A stretch of 64,000 nt of DNA from CTSoil-075 sp042610375 (lineage in GTDB: Bacteria; Bacillota; Negativicutes; DSM-13327), in assembly GCF_042610375.1 (NCBI RefSeq), contig NZ_JBGJZL010000001.1, forward strand, positions 372,001 to 436,000. The letters are read 5' to 3'. Position numbers and translations under genes: made by a program. The notes beneath the pieces were generated by a model. It saw only the letters and a list, made by a program, of their open reading frames with translations. It had not been told where the DNA came from and made no database searches. Every line of letters starts with the position of its first letter. Within the stretch, counting starts at the first letter, position 1. Shown here piece by piece: positions 15,902 to 24,318 of this stretch.

Positions 15902-16762
15902 TTACATCTCTGAAGAATCTTTTTCTAATACAGCCTGATAGACTTCTCGCTTAGGCAATCCCCGCTGCTGAGCAATCGTCTTAATTGCATCTTTTTTAGT
16001 AATACCAGTCGCTATGAGTGCTGCGACCCCATCAAGTACCGACAATTGGGCTTCAGGAACTAATTCAGTCTTTTGACATTCACTCTGTCCACCTACAATA
16101 AGAGTGAATTCCCCTCTTGGATCATTTTGGGAAAAATGAGTCCCTAGACTTTCTAAGGTACCACGAATAAATTCTTCAAATTTTTTGGTTAATTCTCGCG
16201 CCGCCACGGCTGGACGTTCTCCCAAAGCATTGCTAAGTTCAGATAAGGTTGTTTTGATGTGGTGAGGTGATTCATAAAATACCATGGTATAGGGATTGTT
16301 TACCAAACTAGCAATTAATTCTCGGCGTTTCTTTTTACCTTTCGGCAAAAAACCAATAAAGGTAAACAAAGTCGTATCAAGACCAGAGCATACTAAGGCT
16401 GACAATGCAGCATTAGCACCCGGCAAAGGGATGACAGTAATGCCAGCCTCAATAGCCAAGACTACCAAATCAGAACCAGGATCGGAAATACCAGGCAAAC
16501 CAGCATCACTGACAACGGCTACATCTTCTCCTGCTAATAATCGCTCAATGATTTCAGGTCCCCGTTCTATTTTATTATGTTCATGATAACTAATAAGACG
16601 AGTGTGAATATCAAAATGGCTTAACAGTTTTCGCGTGTGCCTAGTATCTTCAGCCGCAATAAGCCCAACCTCACCAAGCACCCGTACTGCCCGGTATGTC
16701 ATATCTTCAAGATTACCGATGGGAGTAGCACACAAATATAATATGCCGAGTTTTTCAATCAA
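15902..16762 (-). CDS. rsmI: 16S rRNA (cytidine1402-2'-O)-methyltransferase RsmI, 286 aa
   Basis: Tetrapyrrole-methylase-fold enzyme that 2'-O-methylates C1402 of 16S rRNA. Signature motifs: LYLCATPIGNLEDMTYRA at the N-terminus, AAEDTRHTRKLLSHF, and AVVSDAGLPGISDPGSDL. The likely start is TTG at 16762 with GAGGAAGTGA about 9 nt upstream; no ATG is available nearby. It follows trmN6 but is separated from it by a hairpin with a T-rich tail. Confidence 0.95.
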   Translation of the reverse strand: MIEKLGILYLCATPIGNLEDMTYRAVRVLGEVGLIAAEDTRHTRKLLSHFDIHTRLISYHEHNKIERGPEIIERLLAGEDVAVVSDAGLPGISDPGSDLVVLAIEAGITVIPLPGANAALSALVCSGLDTTLFTFIGFLPKGKKKRRELIASLVNNPYTMVFYESPHHIKTTLSELSNALGERPAVAARELTKKFEEFIRGTLESLGTHFSQNDPRGEFTLIVGGQSECQKTELVPEAQLSVLDGVAALIATGITKKDAIKTIAQQRGLPKREVYQAVLEKDSSEM

Positions 16763-16790
16763 AAAATTTCACTTCCTCATAAATGAATGA

Positions 16791-16834
16791 GTAACGAGTA
16801 ATGGGTAAAATAAATTGCACCCTTTACTCGTTAC
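16791..16834 (-). terminator. hairpin between trmN6 and rsmI
   Basis: GTAACGAGTAATGGGT / ACCCTTTACTCGTTAC forms a 16-bp stem with one mismatch and a 12-nt loop. On minus the downstream sequence is TCATTCATTTATG, so it may only partly terminate before rsmI. Confidence 0.55.
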
Positions 16835-16841
16835 TTTTTCT

Positions 16842-17588
16842 TTACCTAAATTCTTTATAATATTTTTGAATCTCATCACTGTAACTGCCATCAGACTGAT
16901 AAACAATCAGAGGAGGTAACACCTCAAGGCCAGGTTTTCCACCTCGGATTCCTTCCACTAGTAGCATCTTAGGCTTTTTATCCACTGTAGAATGAACCAA
17001 TTGCAGACGTTTGGGCTCAATTCCAGCTTGGCTCATGGCAACTAAAATTTCAGCCATACGTTCAGGCAAATGCACCATAGCAAAACGTCCTCTGGTTTTT
17101 ACCAGATGCCGCGCTCCATTGACTACATCTTGCAAGGTGGCAGTCACTTCATGCTTAGCCATAGCCACCCGATCATTAGGGCTGATATATCCACCACCAA
17201 CAGGACGATAGGGCGGATTAGAAACCACCAAATCATATTGTCCTGCTGGAAATAATTCTTTTACATTACATAAATCACCTTGAATAATTTCCACTTTATC
17301 TTCTAGATTGTTTAATATCACACTGCGTTTTGCCATGGCAGCCATAGATTCACTAAGCTCTAGCCCCTGAATACGTCCAGCTCCCCTTGCCGTCAGCAAA
17401 AAAGCAATGACACCTGTACCAGTTCCTAAATCCACAGCACGATCGCCTTGTCTGACTGTCACAAAATGAGCTAATAAGACAGCATCTAAGGAAAAACAAA
17501 ATTCAGTCTCACTTTGAATGACCTTAAGTTGTCCAATCAGCAAATCATCGATGCGTTCCCCATGACTAAGATTATTTAAATCAAACAT
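16842..17588 (-). CDS. trmN6: tRNA1(Val) (adenine37-N6)-methyltransferase-like protein, 248 aa
   Basis: SAM-dependent N6-adenine methyltransferase of the YabB/YfiC family. SAM-binding motif AVDLGTGTGVIAFLL (~52-66) and the N6-adenine catalytic motif NPPYRPVGG (~124-132) are present. It overlaps the end of ricT by 8 bp, so it is translationally coupled in the yaaR-holB-ricT-trmN6 operon, in the position of yabB in Bacillus. The exact tRNA target in this organism is inferred. Confidence 0.88.
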   Translation of the reverse strand: MFDLNNLSHGERIDDLLIGQLKVIQSETEFCFSLDAVLLAHFVTVRQGDRAVDLGTGTGVIAFLLTARGAGRIQGLELSESMAAMAKRSVILNNLEDKVEIIQGDLCNVKELFPAGQYDLVVSNPPYRPVGGGYISPNDRVAMAKHEVTATLQDVVNGARHLVKTRGRFAMVHLPERMAEILVAMSQAGIEPKRLQLVHSTVDKKPKMLLVEGIRGGKPGLEVLPPLIVYQSDGSYSDEIQKYYKEFR

Positions 17589-18402
17589 TATTATCCTTTT
17601 CCACTACTTCTTCCCAAGGAATGACAACAATATTATTATTTTTTAGAAGCACGGCAGCTGTTCTTTTGGCTTGATTAACGGAAGTGACTTTACCATCACC
17701 ATCAATCGTAACAACTTCACGCCCAACAATGGGAGCTGTTATCTTCTTGCAGCAAGGACTATAAGAATCATTTTCATATTTTAAGCAACACATCAATCTT
17801 CCACAAATTCCTGAAATTTTAGTAGGATTCAAGGATAAATTCTGATCTTTGGCCATTCGAATGGATACAGGTTCAAAATCCCCTAGAAAAGTCGAACAAC
17901 ATAAGGACCGCCCACAACAACCGACGCCCCCCATCATTTTTGCTTCATCACGTACACCAATTTGACGGAGTTCAATGCGAGTACGAAATACAGCTGCGAG
18001 ATCTTTTACCAGTTCGCGAAAATCGATACGACCTTCTGCTGTGAAGTAAAAAATGATTTTATTTACATCAAAAGTATATTCGACATCAACTAGTTTCATA
18101 TTTAAGTCATGAGCCTTAATCTTTTGTTCACAAATGGAAAAAGCATCTTTTTCTTTGGCTCTGTTTTCATTTACTTTTTTATCATCTTCAGGTGTAGCCT
18201 GACGTTGTACCGTCTTTAAGGGTGCAACAATATTTTCATCTGCAACTTCTCGCGGTCCAATGACGACTTCGCCATATTCCAGCCCTCTAGCGGTTTCAAC
18301 AATTACAAAATTTCCAGCTACTAGTACAAACTCACCTGGTGCAAAATAATATATTTTGCCAGCTTTTTTAAAACGCACTCCTACTACTGTCTGCAAGTTC
18401 AA
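17581..18402 (-). CDS. ricT: PSP1-domain protein RicT (YaaT), 273 aa
   Basis: Member of the Ric complex (RicA, RicF, RicT), which binds Fe-S clusters and directs RNase Y mRNA processing, affecting sporulation, competence and biofilms in Bacillus. The PSP1 C-terminal domain is present with the conserved cysteines GGVGCCGRSLCCSTF and GICGRLMCCLKYE, plus a later CC pair. Its ATG overlaps the holB stop (ATGA), and it overlaps the following methyltransferase gene. Confidence 0.93.
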   Translation of the reverse strand: MNLQTVVGVRFKKAGKIYYFAPGEFVLVAGNFVIVETARGLEYGEVVIGPREVADENIVAPLKTVQRQATPEDDKKVNENRAKEKDAFSICEQKIKAHDLNMKLVDVEYTFDVNKIIFYFTAEGRIDFRELVKDLAAVFRTRIELRQIGVRDEAKMMGGVGCCGRSLCCSTFLGDFEPVSIRMAKDQNLSLNPTKISGICGRLMCCLKYENDSYSPCCKKITAPIVGREVVTIDGDGKVTSVNQAKRTAAVLLKNNNIVVIPWEEVVEKDNNV

Positions 18403-19388
18403 ACCTCCTTAACCAAATCATATATTTTTATCAATAGAGCTTCGCTCGTAAGCCTGGCATTGGCATTAGCATGTAAAGCTTGTCTAGCTGTTTCCACTAT
18501 TTTTAAAGCTTTTAACAGTTTTTTTTCACTCCATCCATAGGCTTGTCTATTTAACCAATCGACTAAATCTATATTAAATAAAAGTTCTCTATCTTGTCCG
18601 GTGACAATCATTAATAAATCCCGTAATAAATATGTACAATAACTGACAATCTGCAAAATGTCTTTACGTTCCATTTTCTCTAACTGAGTCGCCATATCCC
18701 AAAGAGTCGTCATACTGGCTTTGGATGCTCCATCGAAAATATCAATCGCCTGATTGCGAAAGATAAGCCCATCAGGTTCAAGCATAGCAAGAGCCTTTCC
18801 CATACGACCTCCACTCAGCCTTGCTGCCACTTCTGACGATTCAGCTAAAAATCCTCTATCACACAAAGCCTCAGCTAATACAGCAGGAATAAGTGGCTGA
18901 AACACCAACATCATACACCGAGAAATAATCGTGGTAAGTAATAATTGGCGATTGGCTGACAATAGGATAAATACAATATCACCTATGGGCTCTTCCAGTG
19001 TTTTCAAGATACTATTAGCTGCCTGTGTTGTCATAAGCTCGGCACCATCAATGATACACACTCGCTTTAGACTTACATAAGGGGCTAAAGCAACTTCGTG
19101 CTGTAACGCTCTAATCTGCTCAATTTTAATGGTTGTACCATCAGGACGAATGGTTAAAAAATCAGGATGTGTGCCCCGAGACATATGTACACAAGACTGA
19201 CAACTGCCACAAGGCCTCGACTCTGAGGACATGCATAAAAGAGCAGTAGCAAGAACGCTCCCAACCATAAATTTACCGATGCCACTTGGACCAGTCAATA
19301 ATAAGGCATGAGGCACTCGCCCGCTACTTTCCATCTGGCGCAGCATTTTTATATTTTCAACATGACCAACAATATCGATCCACTTCAT
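18399..19388 (-). CDS. holB: DNA polymerase III delta' subunit, 329 aa
   Basis: Clamp-loader subunit with an AAA+ fold. It has a P-loop (LTGPSGIGKFMVG, ~30-42), a zinc module with cysteines in CGSCQSCVHM, and the sensor region NSILKTLEEP…IFILLSANRQLLLTTIISRC. It forms part of the tau/delta/delta' clamp loader at the replication fork. It follows yaaR by 9 nt and overlaps ricT. Confidence 0.93.
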   Translation of the reverse strand: MKWIDIVGHVENIKMLRQMESSGRVPHALLLTGPSGIGKFMVGSVLATALLCMSSESRPCGSCQSCVHMSRGTHPDFLTIRPDGTTIKIEQIRALQHEVALAPYVSLKRVCIIDGAELMTTQAANSILKTLEEPIGDIVFILLSANRQLLLTTIISRCMMLVFQPLIPAVLAEALCDRGFLAESSEVAARLSGGRMGKALAMLEPDGLIFRNQAIDIFDGASKASMTTLWDMATQLEKMERKDILQIVSYCTYLLRDLLMIVTGQDRELLFNIDLVDWLNRQAYGWSEKKLLKALKIVETARQALHANANARLTSEALLIKIYDLVKEV

Positions 19389-19397
19389 GCTCCACCT

Positions 19398-19844
19398 CTA
19401 CATAAACAAGTCCACCAACATCCCGCGAAGGGCATCATGTTTAGCAATAATATTTAAATTACGCTCCTGTCCTTGACGTACATCTTCGCTGAGACTTTCC
19501 AACGTCGCATCAACTTTTTTTATAATGGTATAAACCTTTTGACGACCACTACGATCCCATCCCTGCTGAGAGCTCAAACTATACATCCGCCCTACGGCTT
19601 CACCAACAAATTGCCGTACGACTTCACGATATTGCTTAAGTTCAGAATAAGTTGGTGTTTCGCCTAATTGTTTACCATGATAATCGATTGCTTTCAGCAG
19701 TTCCGTCATCCGTTCCCGAGATTGTCCATCTTGATTTTTGAGTAAGTCTGACGCAAAATGCCCCAAGGATTTATCAGTTCTAGCACCGACTTCACGTTCT
19801 GGAAGATTGGGCAACTGGGCAGTCCCCAGAGTATTAATTTTCAT
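19398..19844 (-). CDS. yaaR: YaaR (DUF327) family protein, 148 aa
   Basis: Small all-helical protein of the YaaR family, unknown function, found almost always upstream of holB. Recognised by GHFASDLLKNQDGQSRERM, the IDYHGKQLGETPTYSELKQY core and the C-terminal DALRGMLVDLFM. The start is set at ATG 19844 (AAGG about 10 nt upstream); a GTG three codons earlier (19853) is less likely because the purine stretch would be too close. Confidence 0.88.
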   Translation of the reverse strand: MKINTLGTAQLPNLPEREVGARTDKSLGHFASDLLKNQDGQSRERMTELLKAIDYHGKQLGETPTYSELKQYREVVRQFVGEAVGRMYSLSSQQGWDRSGRQKVYTIIKKVDATLESLSEDVRQGQERNLNIIAKHDALRGMLVDLFM

Positions 19845-19981
19845 AAAGGTCACTGCCTTTCAAACTATATTCAACCGTACCTTTCATTATAAACCTTATC
19901 ATCATTAGATGACATCTAAATTATAGTTGTTTTAAGAAAAATAATCAATTTATGCTTTTCAAAAGTCCATGATCAGAACCA

Positions 19982-21325
19982 TTATTTCTGCATGATACCC
20001 AATTTGCCAATTTCTTTGCTTAAAAAAAGTCCTGTTAATAGTGCAGAGACTAAGTCAGCGATCGGACTTGCTAACCATGCACCATTTAAACCCAATATCC
20101 CTGGGAGAATGAGGATGAGAGGAATCAATAAAATTAATTGCCTTGACATACTAAGGACAATCGCATAACCGGCTTTTCCTACAGCCTGAAAATAATTTGC
20201 CCCAATAACCTGGAAACCAATAACCGGTAACATACATAAATAAATCCGCATACCGTGAGCTCCAATACCTATCAATTCAGGATTATCATTAAAAAGCATC
20301 ATGATCTGCTGATCGAAAATCTCGATCAGCAAAAATCCAATCGTTGAAAAGATTGTTGCAGCATAGATGGCCATTTTCAAGGCCTTTTTGACTCGCCCAT
20401 AATTTTTGGCTCCATAATTATAGCCAATAATCGGCTGAAGACCTTGACTAAGGCCAAAAATAGGCATCAGCATTAACATGGCGATCCGATTAATAATCCC
20501 AATGGAGGCTACTGCAAATTCACCGCCATATTGCAATAAACTATAATTAAATAATACAGTGACCACACTGGCGGCAATCTGCATGAGAAAAGGGGACATA
20601 CCAATTTTAAAAATACTTTTAACAATCTCTTTATCTAAGGCAAGATTACCTAAACGTAATTTCAGTAAACTATTTTTACTAAAAAAATAAATCAATACCC
20701 ACACTGCTGATACCCCTTGAGATAACACTGTCGCCAAAGCAGAACCACTAATCCCTAAGTGAAATATAAAAATAAATAATGGATTTAGTAAAATATTAAG
20801 ACCTGCTGAAATCAAGATAGTGGCCATCGCCATTTTCGGATTACCTTCAGCCCGCATAATGCTGTTTAAACCAAAACCTATGTACATAAAAATGCTACCG
20901 ATCAGTATTATTTTTGTAAAATCTCTAGCATAAGGTAAAATAGCTTCTTGGGCACCTAAACTGATTAAAATTGGATCTAAAAATAAAAGTATTCCCATTG
21001 TTAATGAAAGGGATAATAATACTGCAAGAGTCAACGCATTGCCTAAAATTTTCTCAGCCTCATGTTGTTTGTGTTCGCCCAAGCGTAAGGACACTACGGC
21101 CGATGCTCCTACACCTACCAACATTCCAAAACCCATTAACACAATCATAATCGGAAAGGCAATGGTAACGGCTGCGAGTCCAATTTCACCTACGCCATGT
21201 CCTACAAAAATACTATCAACAACATTATATAAAGCATTGACAACCATACCAGTAATTGCTGGTATGGAAAATTTCCAGAGCAATGCTGAAATTTTCTCTT
21301 CGCCTAACGCTTTAGAACGCTCCAT
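19982..21325 (-). CDS. MATE family efflux transporter, 447 aa
   Basis: Twelve predicted membrane helices in two MatE halves (residues ~15-170 and ~240-400). Typical motifs: WKFSIPAITGMVVNALYNVVD at the N-terminus, GLNSIMRAEGNPKMAM in the first half and QGLQPIIGYNYGA in the second. Such proteins export cationic drugs or metabolites in exchange for Na+ or H+. A divergent LysR gene shares its intergenic region, where inverted repeats lie, so regulation by that LysR is likely. The substrate cannot be predicted. Confidence 0.92.
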   Translation of the reverse strand: MERSKALGEEKISALLWKFSIPAITGMVVNALYNVVDSIFVGHGVGEIGLAAVTIAFPIMIVLMGFGMLVGVGASAVVSLRLGEHKQHEAEKILGNALTLAVLLSLSLTMGILLFLDPILISLGAQEAILPYARDFTKIILIGSIFMYIGFGLNSIMRAEGNPKMAMATILISAGLNILLNPLFIFIFHLGISGSALATVLSQGVSAVWVLIYFFSKNSLLKLRLGNLALDKEIVKSIFKIGMSPFLMQIAASVVTVLFNYSLLQYGGEFAVASIGIINRIAMLMLMPIFGLSQGLQPIIGYNYGAKNYGRVKKALKMAIYAATIFSTIGFLLIEIFDQQIMMLFNDNPELIGIGAHGMRIYLCMLPVIGFQVIGANYFQAVGKAGYAIVLSMSRQLILLIPLILILPGILGLNGAWLASPIADLVSALLTGLFLSKEIGKLGIMQK

Positions 21326-21462
21326 ATTTACCCTCCCTATTCACCGTTTTTAACATTCCATTATATCACTAAATCATTTTTATCATTAGCTTTCCCATTA
21401 ATTTAATAAGCATAACCTTCTCATCGATGATTTTCCTATGGACTCGAATTGTTTATGACCCT

Positions 21463-21522
21463 TATCCATAAACCCTATGGATAGTATGTATTTTACGTAT
21501 TTTCTTTTGTGAAGTAAAATAC
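21463..21522. promoter_or_regulatory. two inverted repeats in the MATE-lysR intergenic region
   Basis: TATCCATA-AACCC-TATGGATA (21463-21483) and GTATTTTAC…GTAAAATAC (21488-21522). Both are candidate operators for the divergent LysR regulator; the second has the dyad-of-half-sites look of LysR boxes, although the spacing is long. Confidence 0.4.
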
Positions 21523-21590
21523 AAGTAAGGATCAGTGTTTTACTCTTTTAGCGCTGTTGACAAAATTGAATATTGGGTTGGTGATTTGTT

Positions 21591-22481
21591 ATCGATATTA
21601 TTCATTTAGTGTATTTTGCCGAAGTAGCGCGTCAAGGGAGTTTCACAAAAGCTTCTGAAGTGTTATATGTTTCACAATCTACAATCAGTAAATTGATTAA
21701 AAACTTAGAAACAGAATTAGGGGTTTCCTTATTCCATCGTGCTCCCAAAAAAATAATTCTTACGGATGCTGGTATATTATTGTTTGACAAGGCTCTCATT
21801 ATTTTAGATACCTTGAATAGCATCAATACGGAATTATACAATTTAGCCGGTACGCCTCGCGGTCATTTGAAGATAGGAATTCCCCCTATGGTGCAAACTC
21901 TATTCTCGAAAGCTATCGCTGAATTTAACGCCCTATACCCCCAAATCACAATTGATTTGGCAGAGGATGGCTCTAGAAAAGTTGAGCAGCAAATCCATGA
22001 TGGCACCCTTGATGTAGGGATCGTTGTTTTACCGACTAAAACCACTGTAGAGCTGGAAACTATTCCTTTTTTAAAAGAGCCCTTAATGCTTATCGTTCAC
22101 GCAAATCATCCTTTAGCAACTCAATCTGTTGTTGATATGAGGGATTTAAGTGATGAATCTTTTGTTTTGTATCGAGATGACTTCGCTCTACGCGATCACA
22201 TTCTCGACAAATGCAAAGAAATAGGCTTCACACCTAAAATTGTGTGCGAAACTGCTCAATGGGACTTTATCGTTGATATCGTTGCTTCAAAATTGGCGAT
22301 TGCTTTTCTTCCTCAACGATTATGTACTAAACTCGATATGGAGTTAATTCGTTATTTACCCCTAAAAAATGAGATTAAACCTTGGCATTTAGCAATTGCA
22401 TGGAAAAAAAATACGTATCTATCCTACGCAACACGAGCATGGTTGGAATATAGCTTCAAGCTATTTGGTCTATCAAAATAA
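21591..22481 (+). CDS. LysR-type transcriptional regulator, 296 aa (start uncertain)
   Basis: N-terminal winged HTH (YFAEVARQGSFTKASEVLYV…ISKLIKNLETELG) and C-terminal periplasmic-binding-like effector domain (GHLKIGIPP…LAIAFLPQRL). No ATG, GTG or TTG gives the usual MDIIHL-type N-terminus. The frame opens after a stop near 21583, with ATC at 21591 placed 6 nt after GGTGA. The alternative GTG at 21609 would remove the first strand of the fold. Likely regulates the divergent MATE gene and/or the small membrane protein downstream. Confidence 0.88.
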   Translation: MDIIHLVYFAEVARQGSFTKASEVLYVSQSTISKLIKNLETELGVSLFHRAPKKIILTDAGILLFDKALIILDTLNSINTELYNLAGTPRGHLKIGIPPMVQTLFSKAIAEFNALYPQITIDLAEDGSRKVEQQIHDGTLDVGIVVLPTKTTVELETIPFLKEPLMLIVHANHPLATQSVVDMRDLSDESFVLYRDDFALRDHILDKCKEIGFTPKIVCETAQWDFIVDIVASKLAIAFLPQRLCTKLDMELIRYLPLKNEIKPWHLAIAWKKNTYLSYATRAWLEYSFKLFGLSK

Positions 22482-22509
22482 GTGTATTACAGAGAAGGGA
22501 GGGATAATA

Positions 22510-22674
22510 ATGGCTACAAGTAGACACATAACACTCCAGGACACTGAACTTTTCTCACAACATGATGAAACAACACAAAGTGATAAAGTCGCCTATACTA
22601 TGGGAGCCTTCAGTATTGTACTCCTATTCATTGTCGGTTTAGTCTTATCAACTCTTCATTATTTCTTCTCCTAG
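22510..22674 (+). CDS. small single-pass membrane protein, 54 aa
   Basis: Start at 22510 behind GGGAGGG. The first 27 residues are polar (MATSRHITLQDTELFSQHDE…), followed by one hydrophobic helix (MGAFSIVLLFIVGLVLSTLH). It lies 28 nt after the lysR stop and ends before a strong terminator, so it is probably cotranscribed with lysR. Family not recognised. Confidence 0.65.
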   Translation: MATSRHITLQDTELFSQHDETTQSDKVAYTMGAFSIVLLFIVGLVLSTLHYFFS

Positions 22675-22708
22675 TTTATTGATTGAGTAACTTTGCTGCA
22701 TAAAAAGA

Positions 22709-22748
22709 AAAAAGTTGGGTTGAAACTTACGTTTCAACCCAACTTTTT
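22709..22748. terminator. bidirectional terminator
   Basis: 18-bp perfect stem (22709-22726 / 22731-22748) with loop TTAC; five A and five T at its base give U-tracts on both strands. Ends both the lysR transcript and the sugar operon on minus. Confidence 0.92.
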
Positions 22749-22788
22749 AGTCTTCAAGACTACTTCTATCCGTACCCATCATCGTAAT

Positions 22789-23220
22789 TTATTTTATAAC
22801 ACCTTTTTTGATAATCATACAGCCATAAAGTTTCCGTTCCGTTGTGGCGACGATTGCATAGGCTTTTCGCGTCCTCTCATAAAAGCTAAATCGTTCGAGA
22901 GATTCAATTAATTTTTCACCTTGTTCTTCATACTTTGTAATAACCTTTTTTATTTCATCTTGAATTTCGGGAATAGTGGGATCACCTGGTACCACTTGCA
23001 TTAAGGAAACAGGGTAATCTACATAGCGATCTAAAGGAAATAGTTGTAAAATGGCATCAAGTAGTTCAGGAACACCATGTCCATCTGAGCGAATTAATCG
23101 CTGGGCGTTGCTCGCGGCAGGATAATTGGCGTCTCCAAGAACTAAATCATCACCATGTCCCATTTCATGTAATACTTTCAAAAGTTCAGGTGAAATGATA
23201 TCTGGAATACCTTTTAACAT
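22789..23220 (-). CDS. RbsD/FucU family sugar mutarotase, 143 aa
   Basis: Short decameric-type mutarotase or pyranase that interconverts sugar anomers. MLKGIPDIISPELLKVLHEM followed by GHGDDLVLGDANYPA contains the family catalytic His and Asp, and the C-terminal region ends YGCMIIKKGVI. Length and the VLGDANYPA motif fit FucU better than RbsD. It is the last gene of the sugar operon and likely accelerates ring forms for the isomerase or transporter. Confidence 0.88.
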   Translation of the reverse strand: MLKGIPDIISPELLKVLHEMGHGDDLVLGDANYPAASNAQRLIRSDGHGVPELLDAILQLFPLDRYVDYPVSLMQVVPGDPTIPEIQDEIKKVITKYEEQGEKLIESLERFSFYERTRKAYAIVATTERKLYGCMIIKKGVIK

Positions 23221-23231
23221 ATAAGATCCTC

Positions 23232-24296
23232 CTAACCATTTTTCCGTTCAAGAGCCAGTTTATTTTCCATATTTCGTTGAAATTGATCGACAATGACCGC
23301 AACGACAATCACTAACCCCTTAATAACCATTTGCCAGAATTCCGAAACACCAATCATGACCATGCCATCACTGAGCACCCCGATTACAAAGGCTCCGATC
23401 AAAGTGCCACCAATTGTTCCGATGCCGCCAGCCATGGAAGTGCCACCTAATACAGCTGCAGCGATCGCATTCATTTCCCATGAGTTACCTGTCGCAGGAT
23501 GAGCTGCTACGAGTTGGGAGGAAACAATTAGCCCTACCAAGGCAGCACAGAAACCGGAAATCATATACACTAGCATTTTAACGCGATCAATTCGAATGCC
23601 AGAAAGTTTAGCCGCCTTTTCATTACCACCTACAGCAAAGATATGCCAACCCCAAGGCGTTTTTTTCAGAAGATAAGCCATCGCAATCCCAACAAGGATC
23701 ATAAGCCAAATGGAAATGGGTATTCCTAGCACATTACCAGCACCTAATATAGGAAAACCTTCATTGCCCAAATTAGCATTACCTACTAAATTAGGAAAGG
23801 TTTCGCCATTCGAACGGATGAGGGCAAATCCTCGCGCAGCATACATAGTGCCTAAGGTTGCAATAAATGGGGCAACATTAAATCGGGTAATCAAAAGTCC
23901 GTTGATGGCACCTACACCAGTTCCTATTAATAATGCAAACAACATCACAATGCCTACATTAAAATAAATCGTAACCCCAAACATGGGCAGACGCAATCCT
24001 TCATGAATGAGGCCTCCCGCAATCATTCCTGCAAGGCCAACAATCGAACCAACGGACAAATCAATACCACCACTAATAATGACAAGGGTCATACCAATCC
24101 CTAGTAACGCATATAAGGCAACATGCTTAGCGATGAGGATTAGACTGTTAGCAGACATAAAAGTTGGTGTCAGAAAGCTAAATATGGCCACCAAAAGAAT
24201 TAATGCAATAAAAGTTCTAGCTTTTAATAGTATCATTCCAAGTGATATCTGATTCGCAGGCTGCACGTTTGTTACTTGGCTCATTATTTTGCTCAT
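23232..24296 (-). CDS. ribose-type sugar ABC transporter permease, 354 aa
   Basis: Inner-membrane permease of the RbsC/BPD_transp_2 family with about 8-10 helices. Typical segments are visible: VISGGIDLSVGSIVGLAGMI, NGLLITRFNVAPFIATLGTM, and the C-terminal AAAVLGGTSMAGGIGTIGGT containing the ATPase-contact EAA-like loop. It pairs with the two-domain ATPase encoded 22 nt upstream. One permease gene suggests a homodimer. Confidence 0.93.
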   Translation of the reverse strand: MSKIMSQVTNVQPANQISLGMILLKARTFIALILLVAIFSFLTPTFMSANSLILIAKHVALYALLGIGMTLVIISGGIDLSVGSIVGLAGMIAGGLIHEGLRLPMFGVTIYFNVGIVMLFALLIGTGVGAINGLLITRFNVAPFIATLGTMYAARGFALIRSNGETFPNLVGNANLGNEGFPILGAGNVLGIPISIWLMILVGIAMAYLLKKTPWGWHIFAVGGNEKAAKLSGIRIDRVKMLVYMISGFCAALVGLIVSSQLVAAHPATGNSWEMNAIAAAVLGGTSMAGGIGTIGGTLIGAFVIGVLSDGMVMIGVSEFWQMVIKGLVIVVAVIVDQFQRNMENKLALERKNG

Positions 24297-24318
24297 CGTA
24301 AACGGTCTCCTTTTATCT

